Origin: Bacteroidales bacterium
Lineage (GTDB): Bacteria > Bacteroidota > Bacteroidia > Bacteroidales > JAFGHD01
Assembly (NCBI GenBank): GCA_016939365.1
Contig: JAFGHD010000025.1
Span: forward strand, 1 to 56,019
Reading direction: 5' to 3'
DNA: 56,019 bases
Shown here: positions 1 to 8,408 of the stretch, piece after piece
Position numbering within the stretch: the first letter of the stretch is position 1
How the letters are laid out: each line of letters starts with the position of its first letter
Program-made: the position numbers and the translations under genes
Notes under the pieces: generated by a model
The model's database searches: none
What the model was told of the DNA's origin: nothing
The model's input: the letters and a program-made list of their open reading frames with translations, nothing else

Positions 1-1197
1 CCGCTGTCAGAAGGAGTGTACATCCTGGCCGGTCAGTCAATGAACAAATATTGTGAGTTTATAGTTGATGAAGTGCAGGAGTTCACTTTCAGCTGCGATT
101 TTCATGACATTACAGGAACCCTTGAATTCAGTGGGTCGGAAATCAACAATCTGTTTTACCGGCACATCCGGATACAGGCAGAGGTGGTGCCCCGGATGGA
201 GCGGTTGAGATCGGTTTTATCGAGGGTGCGCCAACAGGACTCGATATCCATGATCAATGACAGCATTGCTTTGCTCGATCAACAATCCAAAGGATTCAAG
301 GAGTATATAGCGGGGAAAGTCCCCGGCTCGCTCCTTTACTCCATGCTTTTTGCCATGACTGAAGTGGAGATACCCCATACCCTGGAAGGGAAAGCAGCTT
401 ATCATTATTACAGGGATCATTACTGGGATCATTTTGATCTCTGTGATGACCGTTTGGTGCGAACGCCAATATTCCATAAAAAACTCGAAAAGTTTTTCAG
501 CAATGTGATTGTGCAGCATCCAGACACCCTGAAATCTGAAGCGGATTGGCTTATCAGCCAGATGAACCCGTCAGGTGATCTTTTCAAATTCACGGTCTGG
601 TATCTGACATTCAAGTACGAAACCTCCAGGATCATGGGTTTCGACGAGATATTTGTCCATATGGTGGATAGGTATTATGCGACTGGCAAGGCCTTCTGGG
701 CAGACTCGCTGACCATCAGAAACATAATCAAACGAGCGGATGAACTCCGGCCGGTATTGCTGGGCAATAAGGCCCCGGAACTCATCCTCATGGATACATC
801 CCGTCAGTTCATTTCTCTGCATGGGCTGGAGGCTGAATACACATTGGTTCTTTTCTATGAATGCGACTGCGGCCATTGCAGGAAGGAGATCGGTGAACTC
901 AAGGAGTGGTATCTGGACAACCATCATGGACTCGAAGTTTATGCTGTATGTACTGATACATCAATGGCGGATTGGAAATCCCTGATCATCCAGCAGGATT
1001 TGAAATGGCTGAATGTCAATGCCACCCGGAGTATCACCCCAGCCTATTTCAGACTGTATCCCATCCCGGCAACTCCGGCGCTGTTCCTGCTCAACAGGGA
1101 TAAGGAAATCATTGCGAAAAGGTTGCGGACGGAACAGCTCCGACCTTTTCTTGATGAGTATGTGTCCGGAAGAAAAAAGGAAGCGGGTGAAAATTGA
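1..1197 (+). CDS. Thioredoxin-like (TlpA-type) protein with DUF5106-like middle, 5' partial
   Basis: The reading frame is open from base 1 (it begins P-L-S-E-G-V-Y), so the true start lies left of the window and the GTG at 16 is not a start. The first ~50 residues look like the end of a DUF4369-type domain. The middle is an alpha-helical DUF5106-like part with a VQHPDT phrase and the block IMGFDEIFVHMVDRYY. The last ~140 residues are a thioredoxin fold with the active-site motif CGHC inside ECDCGHC and the cis-Pro loop IPATPALFLL. In Bacteroidota such proteins are usually exported or lipid-anchored envelope oxidoreductases, but the signal peptide would be outside the window. The substrate is unknown. 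The gene stops 83 bp before the PKD gene, which has its own promoter. Confidence 0.85.
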   Translation, partial: PLSEGVYILAGQSMNKYCEFIVDEVQEFTFSCDFHDITGTLEFSGSEINNLFYRHIRIQAEVVPRMERLRSVLSRVRQQDSISMINDSIALLDQQSKGFKEYIAGKVPGSLLYSMLFAMTEVEIPHTLEGKAAYHYYRDHYWDHFDLCDDRLVRTPIFHKKLEKFFSNVIVQHPDTLKSEADWLISQMNPSGDLFKFTVWYLTFKYETSRIMGFDEIFVHMVDRYYATGKAFWADSLTIRNIIKRADELRPVLLGNKAPELILMDTSRQFISLHGLEAEYTLVLFYECDCGHCRKEIGELKEWYLDNHHGLEVYAVCTDTSMADWKSLIIQQDLKWLNVNATRSITPAYFRLYPIPATPALFLLNRDKEIIAKRLRTEQLRPFLDEYVSGRKKEAGEN

Positions 1198-1222
1198 ATC
1201 CGGGCAAACCAAAACAGGAAAA

Positions 1223-1256
1223 TTGCCGTATACAGTGGCAAAATATTGTATATTTG
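1223..1256 (+). promoter_or_regulatory. Bacteroidota-type promoter for the PKD protein
   Basis: TTG at 1223-1225 and TATATTTG at 1249-1256 match the TTG/TAnnTTTG pattern with a 23-nt spacer, slightly long. The predicted transcript starts about 18 nt before the ATG at 1281. Confidence 0.5.
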
Positions 1257-1280
1257 GTTCGTCTAATTTAGGGAAGTGGA

Positions 1281-4200
1281 ATGAGTTTTAACATGAAGGA
1301 TGGCCGAAACCGGACGATTCTTCTATGCCTGTCGACGGTGTTTTTGTGGATTGCTTTGGGCACAGACCTCAGGGCACAATGTCCCATCAATCCTGATTTC
1401 ACATATGATCAGTACTGTGACAGTCTGAAATTCTATGATGCCTCAGTATTGACAGGCGGTGGAGATATAGAGAGCTGGTTCTGGAATTTCGGGGACGGAG
1501 GGACCTCATCAAACCAGAATCCGTTACATGAATATGGTATGTCCGGTGATTACAACGTCACACTCACGGTTACGCATACTTCGGGCTGTGATACTTCCGT
1601 TGTAAAGACCGTAATGATTCATTTTCCGGAGGCCATTTTCAGCATGGTAAAGGCCTGTCCCGGACTGCCGACCGTGTTCACCGACCTGTCAGTACCCAAC
1701 GCCACCTCCATTACGGACTGGTTGTGGGATTTTGGGGACGGCAATTCATCCGTCCAGCAAAACCCGGCCTATGCATATTCTGCAACGGGTATATATGATG
1801 TCGTTTTAACAGTGACCAATGACCTGGGTTGTGAGGACGACACTACAGAAATCCTTTTACTGGGGCCCTTGGCCGGTTTTTATGCCGATACGGTTTGCTA
1901 TGGCACTTCGACTCAGTTCACAGATACCTCTTCTTCTCTGGGTGATCCGATCGTTGCCTGGGACTGGGATTTCGGAGACGGAGGAACATCTTCGGTAAAA
2001 AATCCCTTTCATGAGTTTGCCTCACCGGGCATACAGTCAGTCAAGCTGGTGGTTACGAACAATATCGGATGCCTTGATTCGGTTGTTCAGGATGTGCGGG
2101 TAGATTCGCTGCCGGTGCCCTTGTTCACCCATACTCCGGCATGCCTGGGAACCGAAGTCTGCTTTTTCGACGAATCCATTCCCAATTCCGACAGCATCCT
2201 CAACTGGATATGGACGATTGATTTCTCCACAACAATCACAGGTGAAGACACCATATGCTGGTTGTTCACCGATCCGGGTGATCACGCAATCTGGCTGACG
2301 GTCATTAACTCAAACGGATGCTCGGCGACTTTGATGGATACGGTCTATGTCGCAGAAACACCGGTGGCCTCTTTCACTGCCGACGAAATATGTTTCGGCA
2401 ACCTGACAACCTTCAGCAATACCACGCAGACACAGGGCGTTGAGACCAACTGGCTTTGGAATTTTGATGATCCCCCGTCAGGAGGTGCCAATACTTCATC
2501 TCTTGAAAACCCAACTCATTTGTTTACAGGACCAGGATCATTCAATGTGAAGCTGGTGGCTGAAAACATATACGGATGTGCGGATTCTGTATTGAATTTG
2601 GTCATGGTGGACTCTCTGCCTGAGGCAAGTTTTTCGTTTCCGGGTGTTGCGGTGGGCGTTCAGGTTACATTCACCGATCTCTCTGTCCCTCATGGATCAC
2701 CCATCATCACAAGGTACTGGGATTTTGGTGACGGAACCACAGTAACCAATCCTAACCCCGTTGTCCATACCTACCAGAATACCGGAGACTTCGATGTTTT
2801 ACTGGCGGTTTGTGATGCGAACGGGTGCTGTGATACCTTGATACAGACCGTAACCGTCGTTGGACTCCCATTTGCCGATTTCTCATTTTCCGTGGAGCTG
2901 CTGACGGCAGATTTTAACGATGAATCGCAGCCCATATTGCCAACCATTCCCATTGTGTCATGGTTTTGGGACTTCGGAATATCTTCTCTTACGACAGACA
3001 CTTCAACCTTGCAGAATCCAAGCTTCCTGTATCCTCTGACAGGCACCTACCAGGTTTTCCTGCAGATAACCGATATCAATGGAGGGCAGGATGATACAAC
3101 CATGAGCGTCTATGTCGGTGAAGCCCTGTTTGCTGTTTTCGATTCCGATGATGTATGTTTTGGCGACAGCACTACCTTTTATGATTATTCAACGGGCTCT
3201 GCTCTTGCAGATATCGACCATTGGGAATGGAACTTCGGGGATGGCAACACCTTAACCTATGTGGAGCATGTACCGTTTGTCAGACACTTGTATGAAGAAG
3301 CGGGGGTTTACAAGGCACAGCTTGTGATCCGTTCCGATCAGGGCAGTCAGGTCTTTACTGATACAGCGTCCAGTTATGTATGGGTCAACCGTAATCCTAT
3401 TGTTGCCTTTGATTCGACAGGTGTTTGCTTAGGAGATCCGACATTTTTCGTAGATCAGTCTGACCCCAATGGCACTCTCATTACCAACTGGCTCTGGAAT
3501 TTCGGTGACGGATCCACATCCACACAAAAGGATCCTGTGCATTATTTCACTCAACTGGGTGTTTATAATGTCACCCTGAAGATCACCAACGAACATGGAT
3601 GTACCGACAGTACCATGCAACATTCATACGTTAACCTGGCTCCCAACCCCCGGTTTGAATACCTTGACAACTGTGTAAGTCAGCCTACCTATTTCTTTGC
3701 TTATTTCGACAGCCTCACCACTACAGTCACAGAGTGGAAGTGGTATTTCATGTATCCCGACACCAGTGCAGTCTCAGATGAGCAAAACCCCGTTTTCTAT
3801 TACCCCCTGGTAGGTTCCTTTGAAGTCATTCTGCATGCCTCTGCCTACGGCTGTGAACAGGACACATCCGACCGCATTTTTATTTACCCCATTCCATACA
3901 GTGATTTCGAAATCATGCCCAATTACGAAGGGGTTCAGGGTAAGACTTTTTTTGAGAATCAATCCATTTATGCCTCTGATTTCTTCTGGGACTTTGGGAA
4001 TGGCAACTATTCCGAAGAGATGAATCCTACGGAAGTGTATGAAGAAGACAGCACCTATATCATTACGATGATCGCCTATAATGAATATGGCTGTACGGAT
4101 ACAAGCATGCAGGAGCTGGAGGTCTATTTCAAAGGATTGCACATACCGACCGCTTTTTCGCCCAACAATCCCAATTCGGAGGTGGCCCTTTTTACACCCA

Positions 4201-4454
4201 AGGGAATCAACCTGAAAGAATACCATATTCAGGTATATGATCTTCGCAGCAACCTGTTATGGGAATCTGAAGAGATTGATGAATACGGGAGGCCAGTCGA
4301 AAGCTGGGACGGGTATTTTGAAGGCAGGTTGATGCCCCAGGGCACCTATATCTGGAAGGCCAGGGCCGTTTTTCGTGATAATACATACTGGGAGGGAACC
4401 AACCAGCAAAGCGAGAAATATGTTACGCAGGGAACTGTTACCCTGATCAGGTAA
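1281..4454 (+). CDS. Multi-PKD-domain surface or secreted protein with T9SS type B sorting domain
   Basis: This 1057-aa exported protein has a signal peptide ending near LRAQ (residue ~33); an in-frame ATG at 1293 is an equally possible start. I count eleven PKD-like repeats of about 80 residues, most with the W-x-W-x-F-G-D-G core (for example WFWNFGDGG and WLWNFGDGS) and a closing YxVxLxVT-type strand. A degenerate repeat near residues 285-360 lacks the FGDG core. The last ~100 residues, from IPTAFSPNN to the end, match the gliding-motility-associated C-terminal domain (type B), which directs T9SS export and surface attachment. No catalytic domain is visible, so it is most likely an adhesin or structural surface protein. 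It converges on the next gene with an 8-bp gap. Confidence 0.9.
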   Translation: MSFNMKDGRNRTILLCLSTVFLWIALGTDLRAQCPINPDFTYDQYCDSLKFYDASVLTGGGDIESWFWNFGDGGTSSNQNPLHEYGMSGDYNVTLTVTHTSGCDTSVVKTVMIHFPEAIFSMVKACPGLPTVFTDLSVPNATSITDWLWDFGDGNSSVQQNPAYAYSATGIYDVVLTVTNDLGCEDDTTEILLLGPLAGFYADTVCYGTSTQFTDTSSSLGDPIVAWDWDFGDGGTSSVKNPFHEFASPGIQSVKLVVTNNIGCLDSVVQDVRVDSLPVPLFTHTPACLGTEVCFFDESIPNSDSILNWIWTIDFSTTITGEDTICWLFTDPGDHAIWLTVINSNGCSATLMDTVYVAETPVASFTADEICFGNLTTFSNTTQTQGVETNWLWNFDDPPSGGANTSSLENPTHLFTGPGSFNVKLVAENIYGCADSVLNLVMVDSLPEASFSFPGVAVGVQVTFTDLSVPHGSPIITRYWDFGDGTTVTNPNPVVHTYQNTGDFDVLLAVCDANGCCDTLIQTVTVVGLPFADFSFSVELLTADFNDESQPILPTIPIVSWFWDFGISSLTTDTSTLQNPSFLYPLTGTYQVFLQITDINGGQDDTTMSVYVGEALFAVFDSDDVCFGDSTTFYDYSTGSALADIDHWEWNFGDGNTLTYVEHVPFVRHLYEEAGVYKAQLVIRSDQGSQVFTDTASSYVWVNRNPIVAFDSTGVCLGDPTFFVDQSDPNGTLITNWLWNFGDGSTSTQKDPVHYFTQLGVYNVTLKITNEHGCTDSTMQHSYVNLAPNPRFEYLDNCVSQPTYFFAYFDSLTTTVTEWKWYFMYPDTSAVSDEQNPVFYYPLVGSFEVILHASAYGCEQDTSDRIFIYPIPYSDFEIMPNYEGVQGKTFFENQSIYASDFFWDFGNGNYSEEMNPTEVYEEDSTYIITMIAYNEYGCTDTSMQELEVYFKGLHIPTAFSPNNPNSEVALFTPKGINLKEYHIQVYDLRSNLLWESEEIDEYGRPVESWDGYFEGRLMPQGTYIWKARAVFRDNTYWEGTNQQSEKYVTQGTVTLIR

Positions 4455-4462
4455 CCCTCTTA

Positions 4463-5959
4463 TTATTCCGGTTTATATTCATATGCCCCCAGGTCCGGCC
4501 CTTGATCACTGATCCGGTTGTTACCTTTCAGATCAAAGACAACAGGGATGGGAGAACCGGTTATCACCTGCAGGTCACCTGCATCGATCACCGGGGAAAG
4601 CGTATCCGGCTCCAGCTTGTTCGTGTAGGGATCCAGGAACAGTGGATCCTGATTCCTGAGGCAGTTGATAAAATGTTGCTGATCATTCATCTCCATGGTG
4701 GTTTTCAGGAGGCAGTGGTCAAAACGGTAGTTGAATCCGACGGCCGGATCCTTAGCCAGGAGAATCTCTTCTTCGAGATTTCCGAAAAAAATGCAGTTGC
4801 CGAAATAGGCATTTTCCAGTGATCCAAGATAGGTAACGGGATTCCCCCCTGCATCCTCAATGACGATATAATTGCTGAGGGTGAACATGGGATTTTGCCT
4901 GATGGAGAAGTTCCAGAAATTCGCAACAGTGCAGTGCCTGAAATCATAATATCCTCCGGTGGAGAGAAACAGTGTGTTTTCTGCACAATTGAAGAACACA
5001 CAGTTGCCGGCTTCCACGCGGTAAGCGATGGTGAAAAGCCCCCAGCGGCTCATGTTGCGGATAACGGTGTTTTCAAGCCTGAGGGAAACCGGAAGGGTAT
5101 TATCCGGACTGATCACCTCAGCCTGGATACCTATGAATCCATTCTTTACAATTGCATTCTGAAAACTATTCTCACCCCCTTCATTGATCCATATCCTGTC
5201 CCATTGTCCCGGCAATTCCTTGTATTCCATCTCAAGCCTGTCTCCCTGGAAGATCACCGGCTCTTCCAAGGTTCCTGATACCACGAGTGTTCCACCACGA
5301 TACACCCACAAACCTGAATTGTGGTGGAAATGCACGTTTACACCGCTTTCGATAATGAGTGATCCTGCTGAATCGACAACTCCGTAGCCGTATATCACAT
5401 AGGGTTTGTCGTTGATCCAGGTGACACTTTCATTTTCATTGGCAATGATGGAATAGGGGAACCTGAAACCGGGCAGCATACTGGTACCAATGAAATAATG
5501 GGCATCCTGACCCCATGCAACAAGATCGATGTCCTGAACGTTACCATTGGTTTCAAACAGGAGTGAATCCTTCACAATCAGAGGATTGTCTTGTTGAAGA
5601 GGATCAACAGTCACACGGATGAAAATAAAAATACTGTCACGGGCTTCGATTTCGATATCCGTCAGCACTGTGGCAGCCGCTCCGTCGATATTCACACGGT
5701 AGGGGGATTGCACTCCACCGGCCAGGAAAATCCTTGAAACCTTCAGCTTTTTGTCATGGGTGTTGAATACCTTCAATATCCGGGTAGTGGATCCAATGGT
5801 TGTGAAAAGGGTATCGAAAATGACGGTATCAGCGGAGAACATCAACATGTATCCCGGACCTTCAGCAACCGGATCATCCCTGCGGCAGGAGAGGGAAGTG
5901 AATATCCAGGCCAGTAGCAGGATGAAAACGAGCTTCCAATACTTCGGATTTACTCTCAC
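4463..5959 (-). CDS. Beta-helix lipoprotein of unknown function
   Basis: This is an SPII lipoprotein with an N-region RVNPKYWK, a hydrophobic core and lipobox SLSC, followed by RRDD. A longer frame runs to a TTG at 5995, but a -7 element lies at 5979-5986, inside that extension. I therefore choose the GTG at 5959, which leaves a normal short n-region. Residues ~30-140 look like Ig-like strands (DTVIFDTLFTTIGSTTRILKV style). The remainder has recurring short strands with Asn and Gly turns (IRNMSRWGLF, CVFFNCAENTLF, HCTVANFWNF) typical of right-handed parallel beta-helices. The C-terminus contains PVIDAGD and GPDLGAYEY, common at the end of such Bacteroidota surface proteins. No catalytic residues can be assigned; carbohydrate or matrix binding is possible. 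Confidence 0.75.
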   Translation of the reverse strand: MRVNPKYWKLVFILLLAWIFTSLSCRRDDPVAEGPGYMLMFSADTVIFDTLFTTIGSTTRILKVFNTHDKKLKVSRIFLAGGVQSPYRVNIDGAAATVLTDIEIEARDSIFIFIRVTVDPLQQDNPLIVKDSLLFETNGNVQDIDLVAWGQDAHYFIGTSMLPGFRFPYSIIANENESVTWINDKPYVIYGYGVVDSAGSLIIESGVNVHFHHNSGLWVYRGGTLVVSGTLEEPVIFQGDRLEMEYKELPGQWDRIWINEGGENSFQNAIVKNGFIGIQAEVISPDNTLPVSLRLENTVIRNMSRWGLFTIAYRVEAGNCVFFNCAENTLFLSTGGYYDFRHCTVANFWNFSIRQNPMFTLSNYIVIEDAGGNPVTYLGSLENAYFGNCIFFGNLEEEILLAKDPAVGFNYRFDHCLLKTTMEMNDQQHFINCLRNQDPLFLDPYTNKLEPDTLSPVIDAGDLQVITGSPIPVVFDLKGNNRISDQGPDLGAYEYKPE

Positions 5960-5978
5960 GGAAAATGATTTTGCCTTG

Positions 5979-5986
5979 CAAAGATA
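5979..5986 (-). promoter_or_regulatory. -7 element for the beta-helix lipoprotein
   Basis: The minus strand reads TATCTTTG (plus CAAAGATA), a perfect TAnnTTTG match. No clear TTG was found about 20 nt upstream. If active, the leader is about 13 nt and the translation start must be the GTG at 5959. Confidence 0.45.
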
Positions 5987-6136
5987 GTGCCTCAAAGGAA
6001 AGATTGCGGATAAACTATTTGTTTTATTGCATCCCTTCCATGCCTGGCATTAACAACGCGGGTGCCGGGTATGCGGTAGTGCCCTCATACCTGTGAACTG
6101 ATCTGATCATCCTGGTGTCTTTACTTCGATCATGTA

Positions 6137-6168
6137 TTGAGTGGAATAAAATTCAACTTGTATATTTG
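6137..6168 (+). promoter_or_regulatory. Bacteroidota-type promoter for the NlpC/P60 gene
   Basis: TTG at 6137-6139, a 21-nt spacer and TATATTTG at 6161-6168 form a near-consensus promoter. The predicted leader to the ATG at 6204 is about 30 nt. Confidence 0.6.
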
Positions 6169-6203
6169 TATTCCTGAATGAGGTTTGACAAGCAGGTTTT
6201 TGA

Positions 6204-6992
6204 ATGAGAACTACGGGATTTGCAATATGTGCGTTGAGTGTCATTCCGGTTCGCCGGGAGCCTTCCCACCTGGCGGAGATGACTACCCAGATGCTTTTTG
6301 GAGATATGGCTGTGATCCTTGCGACAGAGCCACCTTGGGCTCATATCAGGATCGTTCATGACCAATATGAAGGCTGGGCGGAATTGCGCCAGCTTACCGT
6401 CCTGACCGAGGAACAATTCAAGTCCCTGAACAGGATTCCCTGCCGTTTTACCCTGGAATTGGTACAACTGATGACCTGTAGGAATGAAAATCTGTATTTA
6501 CCTGTCCTCTTGGGTAGTGCTATCCGGCAATTGGATTCGCAGCCGATGTTATATGGAGATCGGGAATATTATTACGAAGGAGATATGACAACACCCGGCG
6601 AACCCCCGCGCCGAAAACAAGTCATCGAAAACGCAATGGTTCTCCTTGGCGCACCATATCTTTGGGGAGGGAGAACGCCTTTCGGGATTGACTGTTCGGG
6701 GCTCGTGCAGCTGGTTTACCGGATCAGCGGTATTGACCTGCCAAGGGATGCCTCCATGCAGGTACATCATGGCGAAACGGTCAGTTTTCTTACGGAAGCG
6801 GAACCTGGCGATATCCTGTTTTTTGAAAATGAGGAGGGGGAAATCGTACACACAGGTATATTGCTGAATTCCAGGGACATCATCCATGCATCAGGGAAGG
6901 TCAGAATCGATCAGGTGGACCATGAGGGGATTTTTGATACCCGGATCAAACGTTATACCCACAGGTTGCGCGTAATCAAGCGTATTCTCTGA
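6204..6992 (+). CDS. NlpC/P60 (C40) cysteine peptidase with N-terminal SH3-like region
   Basis: The protein (262 aa) is a predicted peptidoglycan peptide hydrolase. The C-terminal half (from ~residue 130) is an NlpC/P60 domain with Cys164 in DCSGLV, His216 in VHTGIL and His228 in IIHASG as the likely catalytic triad, preceded by the YLWGGRTPFGIDCSG signature. The N-terminal ~125 residues look like SH3b strands (AVILATEPPWAHIRIVHDQYEGW). No signal peptide or lipobox is seen, so it may act on imported muropeptides in the cytoplasm, as other leaderless C40 proteins do. It stands alone behind its own promoter. Confidence 0.88.
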   Translation: MRTTGFAICALSVIPVRREPSHLAEMTTQMLFGDMAVILATEPPWAHIRIVHDQYEGWAELRQLTVLTEEQFKSLNRIPCRFTLELVQLMTCRNENLYLPVLLGSAIRQLDSQPMLYGDREYYYEGDMTTPGEPPRRKQVIENAMVLLGAPYLWGGRTPFGIDCSGLVQLVYRISGIDLPRDASMQVHHGETVSFLTEAEPGDILFFENEEGEIVHTGILLNSRDIIHASGKVRIDQVDHEGIFDTRIKRYTHRLRVIKRIL

Positions 6993-7169
6993 ATCTCCCC
7001 GGTGCAAGCCCTTGATCAGCCGGTAAAAGTAAGCGGCAGGATGGCTTCATTGCAATTCCCACGGTTCAGTTCTCCGGCTTCAATCCATACAAAGAATGAA
7101 TGTGCGGATTTCCGGCTATGTCCTTGCGTATCTGGATGTGTGCCATGATCTCCTCTGTCACCGGAGTCG

Positions 7170-7709
7170 TCAATGATGACGGGTAGTGGAAAACCTGTAG
7201 TATATCAGCCCTTCATCCGGCTCATTTTCCAGTCCTGCTTTTTTTTTAACGATCTCGATCTGTTGGTCAACGGTCCTTACCGAGGATATCCCCGGAAGCA
7301 AAACTGCCCGTCTTCCGAATTTGTCGGAGACAATGACTCCGTACCTCTCCGGATCAAGCTGATCGGGGCCGTCAATTCTTTCAGGCTCCGAGAGCAGATC
7401 CACCGATATGGTAATCTCATTCAACTCGGATGGGACGAGCGGATCAAAACGGGCATCGTGAAAGGCAGCTGAGACAGCATTCTTCCTGATCCCGTCGTAA
7501 AGATGATCCCGATGGGGTTCAATGGTTCCGATGCAACCTCTCAGGCTTCCGTCTTTCCTGTGAATGCTGACAAAACACCCACATTTCATCTTCCGGATAC
7601 TGTCAATCTCTTCCGTCAGGTTTTGAGGTACTGACCATTTAAGGCCAAGATATTCCATGATCGCTTCCAGGGCAATTGCGGTGTATGCCGAATCAGTTGA
7701 ATAGAGCAT
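7170..7709 (-). CDS. AMMECR1-domain protein
   Basis: This 179-aa protein consists of one AMMECR1 domain. It has the hallmark LRGCIG hexapeptide at residues 56-61, preceded by CGCFVSIHRKDG and followed by DARFDPL and ITISVDLLSEPE. The biochemical role of AMMECR1 is unknown. In many prokaryotes it occurs with Memo and an AmrS-type radical SAM protein; neither is adjacent here. It is the last gene of a minus-strand run nusB - lipoprotein - AMMECR1 with gaps of 17 to 20+ bp, so it is probably co-transcribed with nusB. The ATG at 7709 is the only good start. Confidence 0.88.
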   Translation of the reverse strand: MLYSTDSAYTAIALEAIMEYLGLKWSVPQNLTEEIDSIRKMKCGCFVSIHRKDGSLRGCIGTIEPHRDHLYDGIRKNAVSAAFHDARFDPLVPSELNEITISVDLLSEPERIDGPDQLDPERYGVIVSDKFGRRAVLLPGISSVRTVDQQIEIVKKKAGLENEPDEGLIYYRFSTTRHH

Positions 7710-7729
7710 TTGACGGATCGGATAATGCC

Positions 7730-8380
7730 TTATTTCATCAAGTCCTCTGTCTTTTCAAGGCCGTATTTGCTGTATATGTATTTCTTATGACTGGTTTTTT
7801 CTCCGTTCTCATCGTATTCGATATAGGTCTCGGAAAGCATTTCATTTTTCTCATTGGGCTCAAAAATGATCCTGCTCTTCACCACACCGTTATCATAATA
7901 TCCCAGGTCTTCCACCATCTGGCCTCTTTCGTTGTAGGAAAATGTGTTTCGGGACTTTCTGACAAGCTCATTGTCAGGGCCATAGGATTCAAACCGCTGT
8001 TCCGTTTTCTGATTTTTCTCGTTGTAGGAATAGAAGTTCACATTTCTGAACAACAGATCCCCTGTTGGTTTGAAGGATTCCTTAATCTCCTTGACCACAT
8101 TGTTCCGGTCGTCGTATGTATAGAAGTATTTTTCACGCGACCGCAGTGTTTGATATCCCCGGCGGTAGGATGCCGAGTGGCGCTCAATGATCCTGCCCAG
8201 GCTGTCATACACAAGCTGTGGCTGCTCTTTTTCCACGACAGGGTCTTTCATTGTTTTTTCCTTGCTCTTGCTACATTGCGAGCATGAAACGCAGCACAGG
8301 GCAATGATCAGGATCATCCATGCAAGGATCACCATTGTACCTGTTTTTACCCGGTTCATTGAATTCATAGCTTTCGTCAT
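7730..8380 (-). CDS. Putative lipoprotein with Rhs/YD-like repeats
   Basis: I do not recognise a named family. The ATG at 8380 is chosen over a GTG at 8392 because it gives a normal signal sequence: basic n-region NRVKTGT, a long hydrophobic stretch, then CVSC as a probable lipobox. The mature ~180 residues contain about five repeats of the form Y-x-Y-N/D-E-x-x-x (YTYDDRNN, YSYNEKNQ, FSYNERGQ, YIEYDENGE), the short beta-strand repeat seen in YD/Rhs-type and MORN-like Bacteroidota lipoproteins. It lacks the large Rhs core and any toxin domain, so it is not a polymorphic toxin. It lies between nusB and the AMMECR1 gene. Confidence 0.7.
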   Translation of the reverse strand: MTKAMNSMNRVKTGTMVILAWMILIIALCCVSCSQCSKSKEKTMKDPVVEKEQPQLVYDSLGRIIERHSASYRRGYQTLRSREKYFYTYDDRNNVVKEIKESFKPTGDLLFRNVNFYSYNEKNQKTEQRFESYGPDNELVRKSRNTFSYNERGQMVEDLGYYDNGVVKSRIIFEPNEKNEMLSETYIEYDENGEKTSHKKYIYSKYGLEKTEDLMK

Positions 8381-8408
8381 GATTGGTTCCACTTGTATAC
8401 TTGAGGAT

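Noticed and set aside
16-18. GTG as start of the first gene
   Set aside because: The frame is open to base 1 and the domain is already under way, so the gene is cut by the window edge.
1281-4454. PKD repeats as recent tandem duplications of DNA
   Set aside because: The repeats differ strongly at protein and nucleotide level, so they are old domain copies and not a DNA repeat array.
7730-8380. Rhs polymorphic toxin
   Set aside because: Only a few short Y-x-Y repeats in a 216-aa lipoprotein; no Rhs core cage and no toxin domain.
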